Shown here one piece after another: positions 1-10,502 of a stretch of 64,000 bases of DNA. Each line of letters opens with the position of its first letter. Within the stretch, counting starts at the first letter, position 1. A program made the translations under genes and the position numbers. Below the pieces are notes generated by a model. That model was given only the letters and a program-made list of their open reading frames with translations. It had not been told where the DNA came from and did no database searches. This stretch comes from Chaetoderma sp. LZ-2023a (lineage: Eukaryota > Mollusca > Caudofoveata > Chaetodermatida > Chaetodermatidae), in assembly GCA_034401795.1 (NCBI GenBank), contig CM067372.1, positions 37,340,494 through 37,404,493 of the forward strand. The letters are read 5' to 3'.

Positions 1-1588
1 CCCAGGAATAGGCAGCGCATAGCCAGAAATAGGCAGCACCCAGCCAGAAATAGGCAGCACATAGCCAGAAATAGGCAGCACCTAGCCAGAAATAGGCAGC
101 ACATAGCCAGAAATAGGCAGCACATAGCCAGAAATAGGCAGCACCTAGCCAGAAATATGCAGCACCTAGCCAGAAATAGGCAGCACCTAGCCAGAAATAT
201 GCAGCACCTAGCCAGAAATAGGCAGCACATAGCCAGAAATAGGCAGCACATAGCCAGAAATAGGCAGCACCTAGCCAGAAATATGCAGCACCTAGCCAGA
301 AATAGGCAGCACATAGCCAGAAATAGGCAGCACCTAGCCAGAAATAGGCAGCACATAGCCAGAAATAGGCAGCAACTAGGCAGAAATAGGCAGCGCATAG
401 CCAGAAATAGGCATCGCATAGCCAGAAATAGGCAGAGAATATCCAGAAATAGGCAGCAAATATCCAGAAATAGGCAGGACCTAGCCAGAAATAGCCAGCA
501 CATAGCCAGAAATAGCCAGCGCATAGCCAGAAATAGGCAGTGCATAGCCAGAAATAGGCAGCGCATAGCCAGAAATAGGCAGCACCTAGCCAGAAATATG
601 CAGCACCTAGCCAGAAATAGGCAGCGCATAGCCAGCAATAGGCAGCACCTAGCCAGAAATAGGCAGCACCTAGCCAGAAATATGCAGCGAATATCCAGAA
701 ATAGGCAGCAAATATCCAGAAATAGGCAGGACCTAGCCAGAAATAGCCAGCACATAGCCAGAAATAGGCAGTGCATAGCCAGAAATAGGAAGGACATAGC
801 TATAAATAGGCAAGGCATAGCTATAAATAGGAAGGGCGTAGATAGAAATAGGCAGTACATAGCCAGAAATAGGAAAGGCATAGCTAAAAATATGGAGGGC
901 ATAGTCAGAAATAGGCAGGGCATAGCCAGACATAGGCCAAGCAAAGCCAGAAATAGGCAGGTCATAGCTAGAAATAGGCATGGAATAACTAGAAATAGGC
1001 AGGGCATAGCCAGAAATATGCAGGCCATAGCTAGAAATAGGCAGGGCATAGCTGGAAATAGGCAGGGCATAGCTATGTATAGGCAGTGCATAGCTAGAAA
1101 TAGGCATGGCATTGCCAGAGATAGGTAGGGTATATCTAGAAACAGGAAGGGCATAGCTAGAAATATGCACAGCACAGCTAGAAATAGGCAGGATATAGCT
1201 AGAAATAGGCAGGGCATAGCCAGAAGTAGGACGAGCCTAGCTAGAAATAGGCAGGTCATTCCTAGAAATAGGCAGGGTATAGCTGGAAATAGGCGCGGCA
1301 TAGCTATAAATAGGCAGTGCATAGCTAGAAATAGGCAGGGCATTGCCAGAGATAGGCAGGGTATAGCTAGAATAGACAGGGCATAGCAAGAAATAGGCAA
1401 GGTATAGCTAGAAATAGGCAGGACATAGCCAGAAAGAGGCAGGGCATAGCCAGAAATGGGCAGGGAATAGCTAGCAATAGATAGTGCATAGCTAGAAATA
1501 GGCAGGATATTGCCAGAAATAGGCGGGGCATAGCTAGAAATAGGTAGGCAAAGCTAGAAATAGTTTGGGCATAACTAGAAATAGGCAG
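1..1588. repeat. 21-bp satellite array, about 75 units
   Basis: Head-to-tail copies of a 21-bp unit of the form ATAGGCAGCACCTAGCCAGAA run from the first base to 1588. Units in the left third are of a 'CAGCAC...AGCCAG' type and those in the right half of a 'CAGGGC...AGCTAG' type, so the array has at least two unit classes. Because 21 is a multiple of three, long open frames arise on both strands with seven-residue periodicity; I do not regard these as genes. The array continues to the left of the window. The same 21-bp unit occurs two or three times in the tail of a dispersed palindromic repeat (for example 37710-37765). Confidence 0.95.
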
Positions 1589-1637
1589 TGTGTGTGTGTG
1601 TGTGTGTGCGTGCGTGCGTGCGTGTGTGCGTGCGTGC

Positions 1638-1670
<33 letters not shown>

Positions 1671-1756
1671 GACGTGCGTGTGTGTGAGCGCGCGTGCGCA
1701 CGTGCGTGCGTGCACACGTGCGCACGTGCGTGCGTGCGTGCGCGAGTGAGTGCGTG
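1589..1756. repeat. GT / GCGT microsatellite
   Basis: Pure (GT)n passes into (GCGT)n with interruptions. It directly abuts the 21-bp satellite on the left and the TGTAG end of a transposon copy on the right. Cys/Val/Arg or His/Thr/Ala-rich open frames here come from the repeat alone. Confidence 0.95.
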
Positions 1757-2147
1757 TGTAGTTCGCAGGGGTATGCGCTGCGCTCCATTGCACCGCATGT
1801 ACAGGATGCCCTGGAGGGCTGGCTGGTTAGCTACGGTTCTCGGGGTTACGGACCACGTATCACGACACTCTGGAAAGTACAAAGACCAGCTTCAAGAGCC
1901 GGTGGCACGATAACGTTCCGGTGGGGCCGTGCGAGCATTGCCGCCGAGATTGAACCTCACGCTCTCATCCCAACTATTGCTGCCACTGGTATGACGGTTC
2001 ATAACTTAATTTAGTAGTCTGGACATGATAATTAATCAAAAATATAACACTACCCAGGCGGCGTGCTTGGAACGTACCCCCGGAGCAGTCGTTCCATACC
2101 CAGCCTAGCCGGGACGGTCCGTACCCGTCCAGCCGATCCACTCTACA
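1757..2147. mobile_element. Family E transposon, 391-bp internal-deletion copy
   Basis: It starts with TGTAGTTCG and ends with CTCTACA. The first ~290 bp match the left end of the large copy at 14743 (and the reverse complement of the right end of the copy at 16470-19648). The last ~100 bp match the other terminus of the family (around 21117-21208). The internal 2.9 kb is missing, with the join near 2050. This is the expected structure of a MITE-like deletion derivative. No convincing target-site duplication is visible. There is no intact coding capacity. Confidence 0.75.
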
Positions 2148-3396
2148 CCACCCCCTCCTAGTTTGACACCCATGACAAACGATAATGTATCACGGATCGA
2201 AAGCACGGGAGCACGCCAGGCGAGAATTATAGACCTCTCGAGTAGGCGCGTGGCTGAGAAGAGTAGTGACGTGAGAGATGCGTAGTTTAATCAGAGAACA
2301 GCACATAGAGGTGCGAAAGAGTTTGGGAGGGATTTTTGACCTGATATTTATTTTTCCAGGCCTTTTCTTTTTTGTTATCATTTTGTGGTGCATGCTCTTT
2401 TATTGAATTAACACCGTGATTACGGCTAAGACAATAGCTCGCATGGCCGTTCTCTTGGCGACGGATAATTAGATTTCCGCCGAGAACGCCCAAAAATATA
2501 CTATATAAGAAAACATATATATCCAAAAGATACAGTAGTGATATGACAGTAAATATGACAGTAATTACGTATGCATACTGAGTATATGAATGTATGCATA
2601 CAGCGGGGCCCGTTTTGCCGGGTCCATACAGGTAGCTCTCGCTATCCAAAATCCGTCTCGTCGTTCTAACACGAGAAGAAAAATAATAAGAAAAATAGTA
2701 TTTAATAATAATAAACTGGTTCATCAGGCAGCCCCAGAAATAGCTGGGACAGCATGACGGGAATAAAAGCCATATTCGCTGAGGTGTGTTGTGTACCTAC
2801 ATCACACACGATATGTTTACAACACAGGAATCTGCAGCGATTAGTTTTTGGGAGACACAGCTATGCAATAATTTTGCGTAGCTTTGTTGAATGACCGTAG
2901 TCAGCCAAGGGACAAGGTTTCAATTTTAAAAACATATATAATAATAACAAAAGTTTTTCAAAAATAAAATCTTCCGCACACCTATTCACACATTCTGCTG
3001 CATCCACGACAATAATGTCCACAAGCGTCTGCCGAGAAATTACTCCAACGAGTTTGGGTCCCACGACTCGTGCTTGACGATCGTGGTGGGTGGTCCTCTG
3101 ATATTTCATTATTTAAGTTTATTAATGTCTGCGGCACTTAAGTTGGGTGAAGCTGCGGATAAGTTCGCGGATGCACTAGTGGACATGGCGACGATGATGA
3201 GTGAAGTCCTGACTGTTGCTGGTTCCTAGGTTGCTGACATCACTGTGTTGGTGGCGGTGGTCGTAGTGGTGGTGCTTGCTTGAGGTCAGCTGAATGATGC
3301 AGAAATGCTGTGTGATGGTGTCGCTCCAGTGGTTGCGGATATCATCCTAATTTTTACATCTTTAATTAGTTTACTCACGGATGTTCTGTGTATCGC
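2148..3396. other. Unassigned AT-rich stretch
   Basis: No gene recognised. A 145-codon minus-strand open frame (2287-2724) with a hydrophobic segment and a Lys-rich tail has no recognisable family and may be chance. 3110-3390 is GT/GA-rich and lies just downstream of the minus-strand zinc-finger ORF, so it may be its 3' flank. Confidence 0.4.
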
Positions 3397-4467
3397 TCAG
3401 ATCTCTGGTTGGTGATCTATGCATCGTTTCCCCGAGTATGGTCTGTCCGGCGTAGTAGATTTTCTGACGGCAGGATCTATTGGAATGATGGTACTGCGCG
3501 TGGATGTCAGCGTGCTGGTATGCGGCGCTGTGGTGGCGATGGCAGCTTCCGTGAGATTTATCTCCTCTTCGATAACTAAACTGAGCGGTGATTTTGAACT
3601 GTCTGAAATGTCCTGTAAAACTGGATCATGGATTTTCACAGAAGTGGTTATCACTACCGAAATTGGCTGTCCTATCACGGATGCGAATCGTGTTATACTG
3701 CTGGGTGTTGCCGGTGTTGTCACTGTGGGTGCTGCCAGTGTGGATGCTACAGTTAGTGTTAATACCGATGCTGCAGTTGCTGCCAGTGCTGTTCTTGCGG
3801 GTGCTGCCAGTGCGGTGGTGATGGGTGCTGGAGTGCTGGAGCTGGCTGGCTGTGTTGCGGGTGCTGCCAGTGCGGTGGTGACGGGTGCTGGAGTGCTGGA
3901 GCTGGCTGGCTGTGTTGCGGGTGCTGCCAGTGCGGTGGTGGTGGTTGCTGGAGTGCTGGAGCTGGCTGGCTGTGTTGCGGGTGCTGCCAGTGCGGTGGTG
4001 GTAGTTGCTGGAGTGCTGGAGCTGGCTGGCTGTGTTGCGGGTGCTGCCAGTGCGGTGGTGGTGGTTGCTGGAGTGCTGGAGTGCTGGAGCTGGCTGGCTG
4101 TGTTGTGGGTGCTGCCAGTGCTGTGGTGACAGCTGCTGGAGTTGGCTGGCTGTGTTGCGGATGCGGATGCTGAAGCTACTTGCGGAAAGTCAGTTTGTCG
4201 TCTTTTAGTTTTGCCCATCGTTCCGGTCAGAATTACTACAATTGGAAGTCTATTTTCAAAACTTGACGCGAGGATATCTATGTCCTCGTTCTGCTCGCCG
4301 GGCTTTAATATCACAAAGCACCCACGATGCTTAAATAATAAGGCATGTGTTACACCATACCCCATGGCTGAATATAGGTACTTGCAGTCCGCACAGAATG
4401 CTCTCTGAAGTAAATGGTCGCGATTGAGGTGAAGTTTCAAGTCCGACTTTCTGGAAAATGCACGCTT
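3397..4467 (-). CDS. C2H2 zinc-finger protein with 20-residue Ala/Thr/Pro repeats, probably 5'-broken
   Basis: The open frame begins directly after a TGA at 4468-4470. Its first residues are the second half of a C2H2 finger (FSRKSDLKLH followed by H five residues on). Next comes a complete finger: CADC, 12 residues, H, five residues, H. After about 60 ordinary residues the protein becomes Ala/Thr/Pro/Ser-rich, with about five tandem 20-residue repeats of the TTALAAPATQPASSST type encoded by a 60-bp tandem repeat. A Ser/Thr-rich tail follows. The TGA sits where the second zinc-binding Cys of the first finger would be expected, so a nonsense mutation of a Cys codon is the simplest reading. No ATG start is evident, and the family is not recognised. 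It could be an ORF1-type protein of a retroelement or a host orphan gene. The plus-strand frame over the same bases is a shadow. Confidence 0.45.
   Translation of the reverse strand, partial: KRAFSRKSDLKLHLNRDHLLQRAFCADCKYLYSAMGYGVTHALLFKHRGCFVILKPGEQNEDIDILASSFENRLPIVVILTGTMGKTKRRQTDFPQVASASASATQPANSSSCHHSTGSTHNTASQLQHSSTPATTTTALAAPATQPASSSTPATTTTALAAPATQPASSSTPATTTTALAAPATQPASSSTPAPVTTALAAPATQPASSSTPAPITTALAAPARTALAATAASVLTLTVASTLAAPTVTTPATPSSITRFASVIGQPISVVITTSVKIHDPVLQDISDSSKSPLSLVIEEEINLTEAAIATTAPHTSTLTSTRSTIIPIDPAVRKSTTPDRPYSGKRCIDHQPEI
3780..4160. repeat. 60-bp tandem repeat, about 5-6 units
   Basis: The unit contains GCTGGCTGGCTGTGTTGCGG and recurs at exactly 60-bp steps (for example 3901, 3961, 4021), with single-base differences between units and a short internal duplication near 4075. 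It keeps frame on both strands and lies inside the minus-strand zinc-finger ORF. Confidence 0.9.
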
Positions 4468-5639
4468 TCACGGCTGTCCATCGTACGATAAGGAAGTACA
4501 AGGATACTTCTTGCCTATGTTCATAGGTGCCGATTCTTCCGAGCTGTCAGACAAGGCTAGATCTTCCACAAGCGATATACTATTCCCACATGATGGTTAT
4601 TTGTGGAACTGCACGAACATAACTAAACTTTCTTAACTCTTCATAAACTTTCCTGGCCAATTATAACATAAAATAATAATGAGAAGAAAAACAGCAGAAT
4701 TTGGTTTGCGACACGACAATGGCCTAATGCCCGATCTTCCCTAGTGTCGAGTTTGAAGGGAAGATGAAATTTCAGTGCACGCTTTCCTCCTTTTATACCT
4801 TTTGGTGACATCACAGGAGGGTGGAGGACCACGCCTGAAAGTTTCCGAGGCGGTCATTCCACATATGGAATTATTTAACTTTCATTCTCCTGGAGATTGA
4901 TTATATATTCCCTTCGTAAGAAGAAGGTAAATATAAATATAGGAAGGTATGATAGTTGCTTTCATCTCCACTCTGCAGAAAATCGGGTCTCCGATTAACG
5001 TTAAAATCTGAAACTATTTATTCCTGTGGACGCTCACCTTTTAGTTAGCGTGATGCGGTCTTTCAAGCTGGATGCTTATAAACTCGCTTGTTCAAATTTC
5101 AGGCTGGAATGCCCGATGGGGTGTAGGAGAGCATGATGACGTCAGCGGCCGTGGCCCCAACACCACCTCTCGCCTCCTCCATCACACTGTGGTAGATACG
5201 TGAAGGGCGGTTCTTTTGTTTATAGCCTTTGAACCAATTTACCGGAAAATAGAAGTGATGATCATATGATTCTTGTTTTGAAAGCACATGGTTGATCGGA
5301 AACTTAGGCAATTTGTATATTGGTGGAGTTGTGATGCTGTTGACTGTACGTATTTGATACGAAAAATAGAAATGTATGTTTTCTTATTCTGTTCCTTAGA
5401 ACAGTGTCCCTTTATATGCGCGTGATCGTACACATGTGCCGCCCCTCATGTGTAGTAGGTTTATTCCAGCCCATGTTGATTAGTGCCTGGAATATGTAGG
5501 TAGGAGAATATTTGAAGTTGTGATGCTGCTTCATCAGCCCACGTGCTAATGATTTGTATGTGCGGTAGAACAGTTGTGTTCTCAACTAAAATTAGGACAG
5601 TATAGCTGACTGTAATTTATTGGTTGGTTTAAACAGCTC
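4468..5639. other. Unassigned; 5' flank of zinc-finger ORF and 3' flank of Gypsy element
   Basis: 4468-4600 reads on the minus strand as a Ser/Glu-rich stretch leading to the broken first finger, so the zinc-finger ORF probably once extended here. A 70-codon minus-strand frame at 5099-5311 could be the end of the Gypsy third ORF but has no recognisable domain. I found no matching pair of LTRs between here and 14.4 kb. Confidence 0.35.
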
Positions 5640-6850
5640 CATGTCTTGCGGATTCCAAGTCTACTGATCCCGCCAAGCTGGACTGTATTTTCCAGTTGAA
5701 CGGACTGCCAAGCATCCTCCTCTATGGGTAGGACTACTCTTACCTCGCCTAGACCAAACTTAATTATTATGGTACAGCTCGGAATGTGCGTGCCACAGTT
5801 TACAATTTACAATGCCGTCGTATGGAGATTGTGATACAGTCGTCCTGAGTGTCTGTGTCTCTGTCATGTTGGTGAATTTGATTGATACGCGTGGCTGCTT
5901 ATCTGTGGATGAATCTTTCGCTGTCGTGAAATGTGAAGTTTTAATTGCAGTGGGGCGTGGATACTGCAATGCTTGTAGTGTCAACTTTATCGGACATGAT
6001 GTATTTCACTCTGTAATGGCCGAGTCCTAAGACTGGACAGAGTTACTTTAGAATGCAGATGACCATGATGGGTGCTGTCGTACTTGATTCAATCCATTAT
6101 CGAATTTCCTTTCGGTAGCAAAATCCTACTCGATACCGATGACAGACTGCGGTCATCTTGCTCTCTTAATAATGTTGGCTGTTATTACGTGTGATTGAGG
6201 TGTCTTTGTTTAGCTGTTTACTACGAAGTTTCCAAGGGGACTGAGGATCCTTGTAGCGTGTACTGTAGATGGCTGCCATGCTTTTCCTCCTTACCATATG
6301 ATCAGTTTTCTGTATTACTAGATAAGGAGGTGCTTGCAGAAAATGTTGACTCGTGTTGATGATGGTAGTGTTCTCTTGTAGGGAAGTCGGGGTTGCTGTG
6401 TGACGCTGGCATAGTGAACGGTCGGCAGATCCAGTTTTCCAAGCTGGGTAATGACGAGTCTGTTGATGTTGTGAAAAAGTTGGGTTGTGGTGGGTCATGA
6501 ACGTCCTGCATTCGTGCGGAAGGGAATGTTGTGGAAAAAGCTGTCTCTAACTTTTTCTGTTGCAAAAGTTAGGTGCATGCTATCCATGTTGTTGGTGATG
6601 TTGAATGTCTCCATTATGCCGTCTATATAACCGGGTATGTATGTAGTGTTTGTGCAACGATGAATTGAGGTATCCAGCCTTGTGGGCAAGTGTGTTATGT
6701 GTGTTCCTGGCTTTCTGTGTCTTGGTGTGATGTTCTGATTGCTCACGGGTGTTTGGTAGGGCAGTTGTGGTCGGGGCTGCCCTTCGGATGGGGAGGGTCA
6801 TCTCCCATTACACGACGGTTGGTACTCCGTCATAGTTTTTAAGTACCGGG
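5640..6850 (-). pseudogene. Remains of a third ORF downstream of Gypsy integrase
   Basis: Coding-like minus-strand segments continue for over 1 kb past the integrase region, broken by several stops. The first half (6850-6010) lies inside the duplicated block and has a diverged second copy at 8890-9600, which carries the same frame. In the second half a 7-bp tandem duplication at about 5804-5817 shifts the frame; the frames on either side both look coding. Position after integrase is where env-like genes sit in some Gypsy lineages, but I saw no diagnostic env feature, so the function is open. Confidence 0.35.
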
Positions 6851-7105
6851 AATATTCGAGCCGAGAGTCTGCTGAACAGGCTGCTTCCCTGCCCACCACC
6901 AGTGGGGTAGGGGTGGAAGGGGGGGGGGAGTGTGTGGCTGGGGTAACTGTGGTGCGGGATGCCACCTCCTCTGTAACAGCTGACTCTCTCGTATCTGTAG
7001 ATTGACAGTCAAATGACAATGAGTGGAGTGTGAAATGGACATGACCAATGATGTCCGAACTTGGTACATAGATGAGAGACGCGAGTTTGGGTGGGGTTGG
7101 TGGTG

Positions 7106-7783
7106 CTAATTGATAGGGCGCACCTTGGAGTGGGGTGGTCCCGCGATTTGATGATTTGGAAAGGTACACCGAGTTGTGCGGTTTTGCTGTTCTCCGTAAC
7201 AAGCCAAGGCCTCATCAAGACTCTTCATTTCCATGCTATTTATTATTTGTTCCACCCCACAGGAAGCATGGCCTGGGGAAGCCTCAGCTTTCGCTTGTGG
7301 CAACTCTATAAATGGGGTAATAGCATGAAGTGGGTGGGAGTGGGAAGAGGTTGGCGGAACAACTTTTCCGTCCTTCCCCTTGGACAGCACAAACGAGAAA
7401 GCCTTCAGATACGACTTCCCAGATCGTGTAGACCCGCTCTGAGGAGGGGGATGGCGAGTACGTATCTCGTCATCGTCCTCAGCATTAGTCATATGTTCGC
7501 CGGACTCCTGGCTTGGTTGGAGAGGGGTCGAACTGGCACCGCGGTCCTCCGGACTAACGTCGGGAATACCTGTTTCCGTCGAGACATCTGTCTGGGTACC
7601 GGTGTCACGTGGAATGCCCAGTCTGAGCTCTGGTACTGGGCCGTCACTTACACATGTTTTAAGTCGATCGAAGTGGATGATTGAGGTCAGGCTATCTGAG
7701 GTGCGGATACAGTAGGTCCCGTCCGACTTCTTACCTACTACCACATAGGGGCCTTTCCACTGGTAACTCAGTTTACTCGGCAC
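7106..7783 (-). pseudogene. Gypsy integrase C-terminal GPY/F module and tail
   Basis: 225 codons open on the minus strand. Residues 4-45 show the GPY/F-type fold signature: LSYQWKGPYVVV, then GTYCIR, then IHFDRLK. A Ser/Pro/acidic tail of about 170 residues follows, which is typical of unstructured Gypsy pol C-termini. It is separated from the integrase core above it by a stop/frameshift. The module is present only in duplication copy 1; copy 2 has lost it. Confidence 0.7.
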
Positions 7784-7795
7784 ATTTGCAGAATG

Positions 7796-8830
7796 TCATG
7801 AATCGTGAACCCAAACCATTTTTCCTGCCTCACACAGGTCTCGATGCACTCGCCGGTCACGCCACGTTTTCTGATGCCGGAGTGCAGTGGATGAAGTTGC
7901 TCTCAATAGCTCATGGGATTGTTCTATCCATTGCTGCATGAGCTCTACGTAGAGAGACGGTGAATTTTTCTCCCCTGGAATCCTGGGCATGGCCAGATCC
8001 AAGAGTAAGGCTAATTCACGGCCTAACATTAACAGAGCAGGGGTATAACCTGTGCTGGAATGTATCGAAGTGCTGTATGCCATGAGCACATATGGGAGTT
8101 GTAGATCCCAGGCATGACAATCAAGGCGTGTCTCCCTAGTCAGCATCTCCACTAAGGTACGGTTGAACATTTCTACCATCCCATCACATGTCAGATGGTA
8201 GGGCGTTTTGTGTGGCTTGACTATATGAAACAATTTGCAGAGTTCAGAGATCAGCCGGCTCTCAAAATTATTTCCTTGGTTGGAGTGCAATTCATAGGGC
8301 ATACCGAAGCCGCAGAACACATTGCTAGACTTCTGCTACTGTGGATGTCTCTTGGTCCGGCAAAGCAAATGCTTCTTCCCACTTCGTAAAATAATCTTGC
8401 AGTACGAGGGTGTACTTGTTTCCTTCATCCGTCGTATTCAATGGTCTGATCATATCAATACCCACTCGCTCCCACGGTGCACCAACAATTTTAATTTGTA
8501 ATGGTGCGGAATGGTGCTGGCTAATAGTGCGTCTTTGGCATGGGACACATTTGGCGACCCATGCCATCACACTATCGTGTATCCCGATCCAGTGGAATTT
8601 CTGTTTGATGCGGTCTTTGTACGCTCGATGGCCAAATCTCCAGCGTTATCATGCAGTTGTTGAAGAATGACCACACGATAACGCTCAGGGATCACTATCT
8701 GGTTATCAATGTAGAGAATGCCACCTCGCATATGATACTCTTTAAAGCTCTGATAGTAATATTTTGCCATCATGGAAAGTGGTGTAACAGATTCCCTAGG
8801 AGGATGTACCCACTCCTGGATCCACACGTA
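7796..8830 (-). pseudogene. Gypsy integrase, zinc domain and catalytic core
   Basis: Three minus-strand frames together cover an integrase. 8830-8567 holds the end of the zinc domain (VILQQLHDNAG), with a deletion or frameshift after it. 8570-8325 holds CVPCQRR and the start of the core, WERVGIDMI, with the first catalytic Asp. 8320-7796 holds the rest, including TPYHLTCDGMVEMFNRTL with the catalytic Glu. The second catalytic Asp is replaced: the sequence reads HSNQGNNFES where family members have Asp. Frame breaks plus this replacement make it inactive. Confidence 0.8.
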
Positions 8831-8885
8831 TATGTTTCGTGTTTGCGCGTCTGTTGCTTGTTCATGAGCGACTGTCTCTGTGTCC

Positions 8886-10502
8886 CACTCTGTAATGGCC
8901 GAGTCCTAAGATGGGACAGAGTTACTTTAGAACATGGATGACCATGATGGGTGCTGTCGTACTTGATTCAATCCATTATCGAATTTCCTTTCAGTAGCAA
9001 AATCTTACTCGATACTGCGGTATTCTTGCTCCAAGGGGACTGGGGATCGTTGTAGTGCATACTGTAGATGGCTGCGATGCTTTTCCTCCTTACCATATGA
9101 TCAGTTTTCTGTATTACTAGATAAGGAGGTGCTTGCAGAACATGTTGACTCGTGTTGATGATGGTAGTGTTATGTTGTAGGGAAGTCGGGGTTGCTGTGT
9201 GACGCTGGCATAGTGAACGGTGGACAGATCCAGTTTTTCAAGCTGGGTAATGACGAGTCTGTTGATGTTGCGGAAAAGTTGGGTTGTGGTGGATCATGAA
9301 CGTCCTGCATTCGTGTGGAAGGGAATGTTGCGGAAAAAGCTGTCTAACTTTTTCTGTTACAAAAGCTAGGTGCATGCTATCCATGTTGTTAGTGATGTTG
9401 AATATCTCCATTATGCCGTCTATATAACCGGGTATGTATGTAGTGTTCGTGCAACGATGAATTGAGGTATCCAGCCATGTGGGCAAGTGTGTTCTGAATG
9501 TTCCTGGCTTTCTGTGTCTTGGTGTGATGTTCTGACTGCTCACGGGTGTTTGGTAGGGCGGTTCTGGTCCGGGCTGCCCTTTGGATGGGGAAGGTCATCT
9601 CCCATTACACGACGGTTGGTACTCTGCCATAGTTTTTAAGTACCAGGAATATTCGAGCCGAGAGTCTGCTGAACAGGCTACTTCCCTGCCCACCACCAGT
9701 GGGGGAGGGGGAGGGGGTTAACTATGGTGCGGGATGCCACCTCCTCTGTAACAGCTGACTCTCTCATATCTGTAGATTGACAGTCAACAAACGACGAGTG
9801 GAGTGTGAAATGGACAGGACGAATGATGTCCGAACTTGGTGCACAGATGAGAGATGCGAGTTTGGGTGGGGTGGTGGTGCCAATGGATGGGGCGCACCAT
9901 GGAGTGGTGGGGGTGGGGGGGGGGGGGGTGTCTCGCGATTTGAAGATTTGGAAGGGTACACCGAGTTGTGCAGTTTTGCTGTTCTCTGTAACACGCCAAG
10001 GCCTCAGCAAACCTCTTCACTTCCATGCTATTTATTATATGTTCCCCCCCCCCCACAGGAAGCATGGCCTGAGGCAGCCTCAGCTTCCGCTCGTGGCAAC
10101 TCTATAATTGGGATAATAGCATGAAATGGGTGGGAGTGGGAAGAGGCATGGGACTCATTTGGTGACCCATGCCATCACACTATCGCATATCCCGATCCAC
10201 TGGAATCTCTATTTGATGCAGTCTGTTGTTCGCTCGATGCCCAAATGTCCATTGTTATCACGCAGTTGTTGAAGAATGATCACATGATAATGCTCAGGGA
10301 TCACTATCTGGTTATTAATGTAGATAATGCCACCTTGTATATGACACTCTCTAAACCTCTGATAGTAATATTTTGCCATCGCGGAAGGTGGTGTAACAGA
10401 TTCCCTAGGAGGACGTACCCCCTCCTGGATCCACACGTATATGTTTCGTGTTTGTGCATCTGTTGCTTATTTGTGAGCGACTGTCTGTGTGTCCCACTCT
10501 GT
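8886..10502 (-). repeat. Tandem duplication, copy 2 (internally deleted)
   Basis: 8886-10146 matches 6007-7350 and 10147-10502 matches 8539-8893. The intervening ~1.19 kb of copy 1 (7351-8538: GPY/F module and integrase core) is absent, joined at 10146/10147 with a GG overlap. The copies differ by scattered substitutions and indels and by a longer G run near 9917. Confidence 0.85.
10146..10445 (-). pseudogene. Gypsy integrase zinc domain, second copy
   Basis: This is the minus-strand equivalent of 8539-8840, with VIILQQLRDNNGHLGIERT matching the H2C2 integrase zinc domain. It is truncated at the deletion join 10146/10147, so no core follows. It sits directly after the RNase H segment, in the position expected of the original element. 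Confidence 0.7.

Larger units (their letters stand above)
6007..8893 (-). repeat. Tandem duplication, copy 1 (complete)
   Basis: This block starts and ends with the same octamer CACTCTGT (6007-6014 and 8886-8893). It carries the start of the third ORF, the GPY/F module, the integrase core and the integrase zinc domain. Copy 2 follows head-to-tail at 8886-10502 and ends at a third CACTCTGT (10495-10502) that leads into the RNase H/connection sequence. Confidence 0.85.

Noticed and set aside
157..1170. 323-codon plus and 145-codon minus open frames with seven-residue repeats
   Set aside because: Produced by a stop-free 21-bp satellite in both strands; no unique sequence, no flanking coding signal.
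1367..1882. His/Thr/Ala and Cys/Val-rich frames over GT/GCGT tracts, also at 28.5-28.9, 29.4-29.7 and 50.6-51.0 kb
   Set aside because: Dinucleotide and tetranucleotide repeats; no unique coding sequence.
2287..2724. 145-codon minus frame as a membrane protein gene
   Set aside because: AT-rich, no recognisable motif, no conserved neighbour; kept only as a note in the unassigned stretch.
3419..4129. 236-codon plus-strand open frame, Val/Ala/Gly-rich
   Set aside because: Antisense shadow of the zinc-finger ORF; the 60-bp repeat keeps frames open on both strands.
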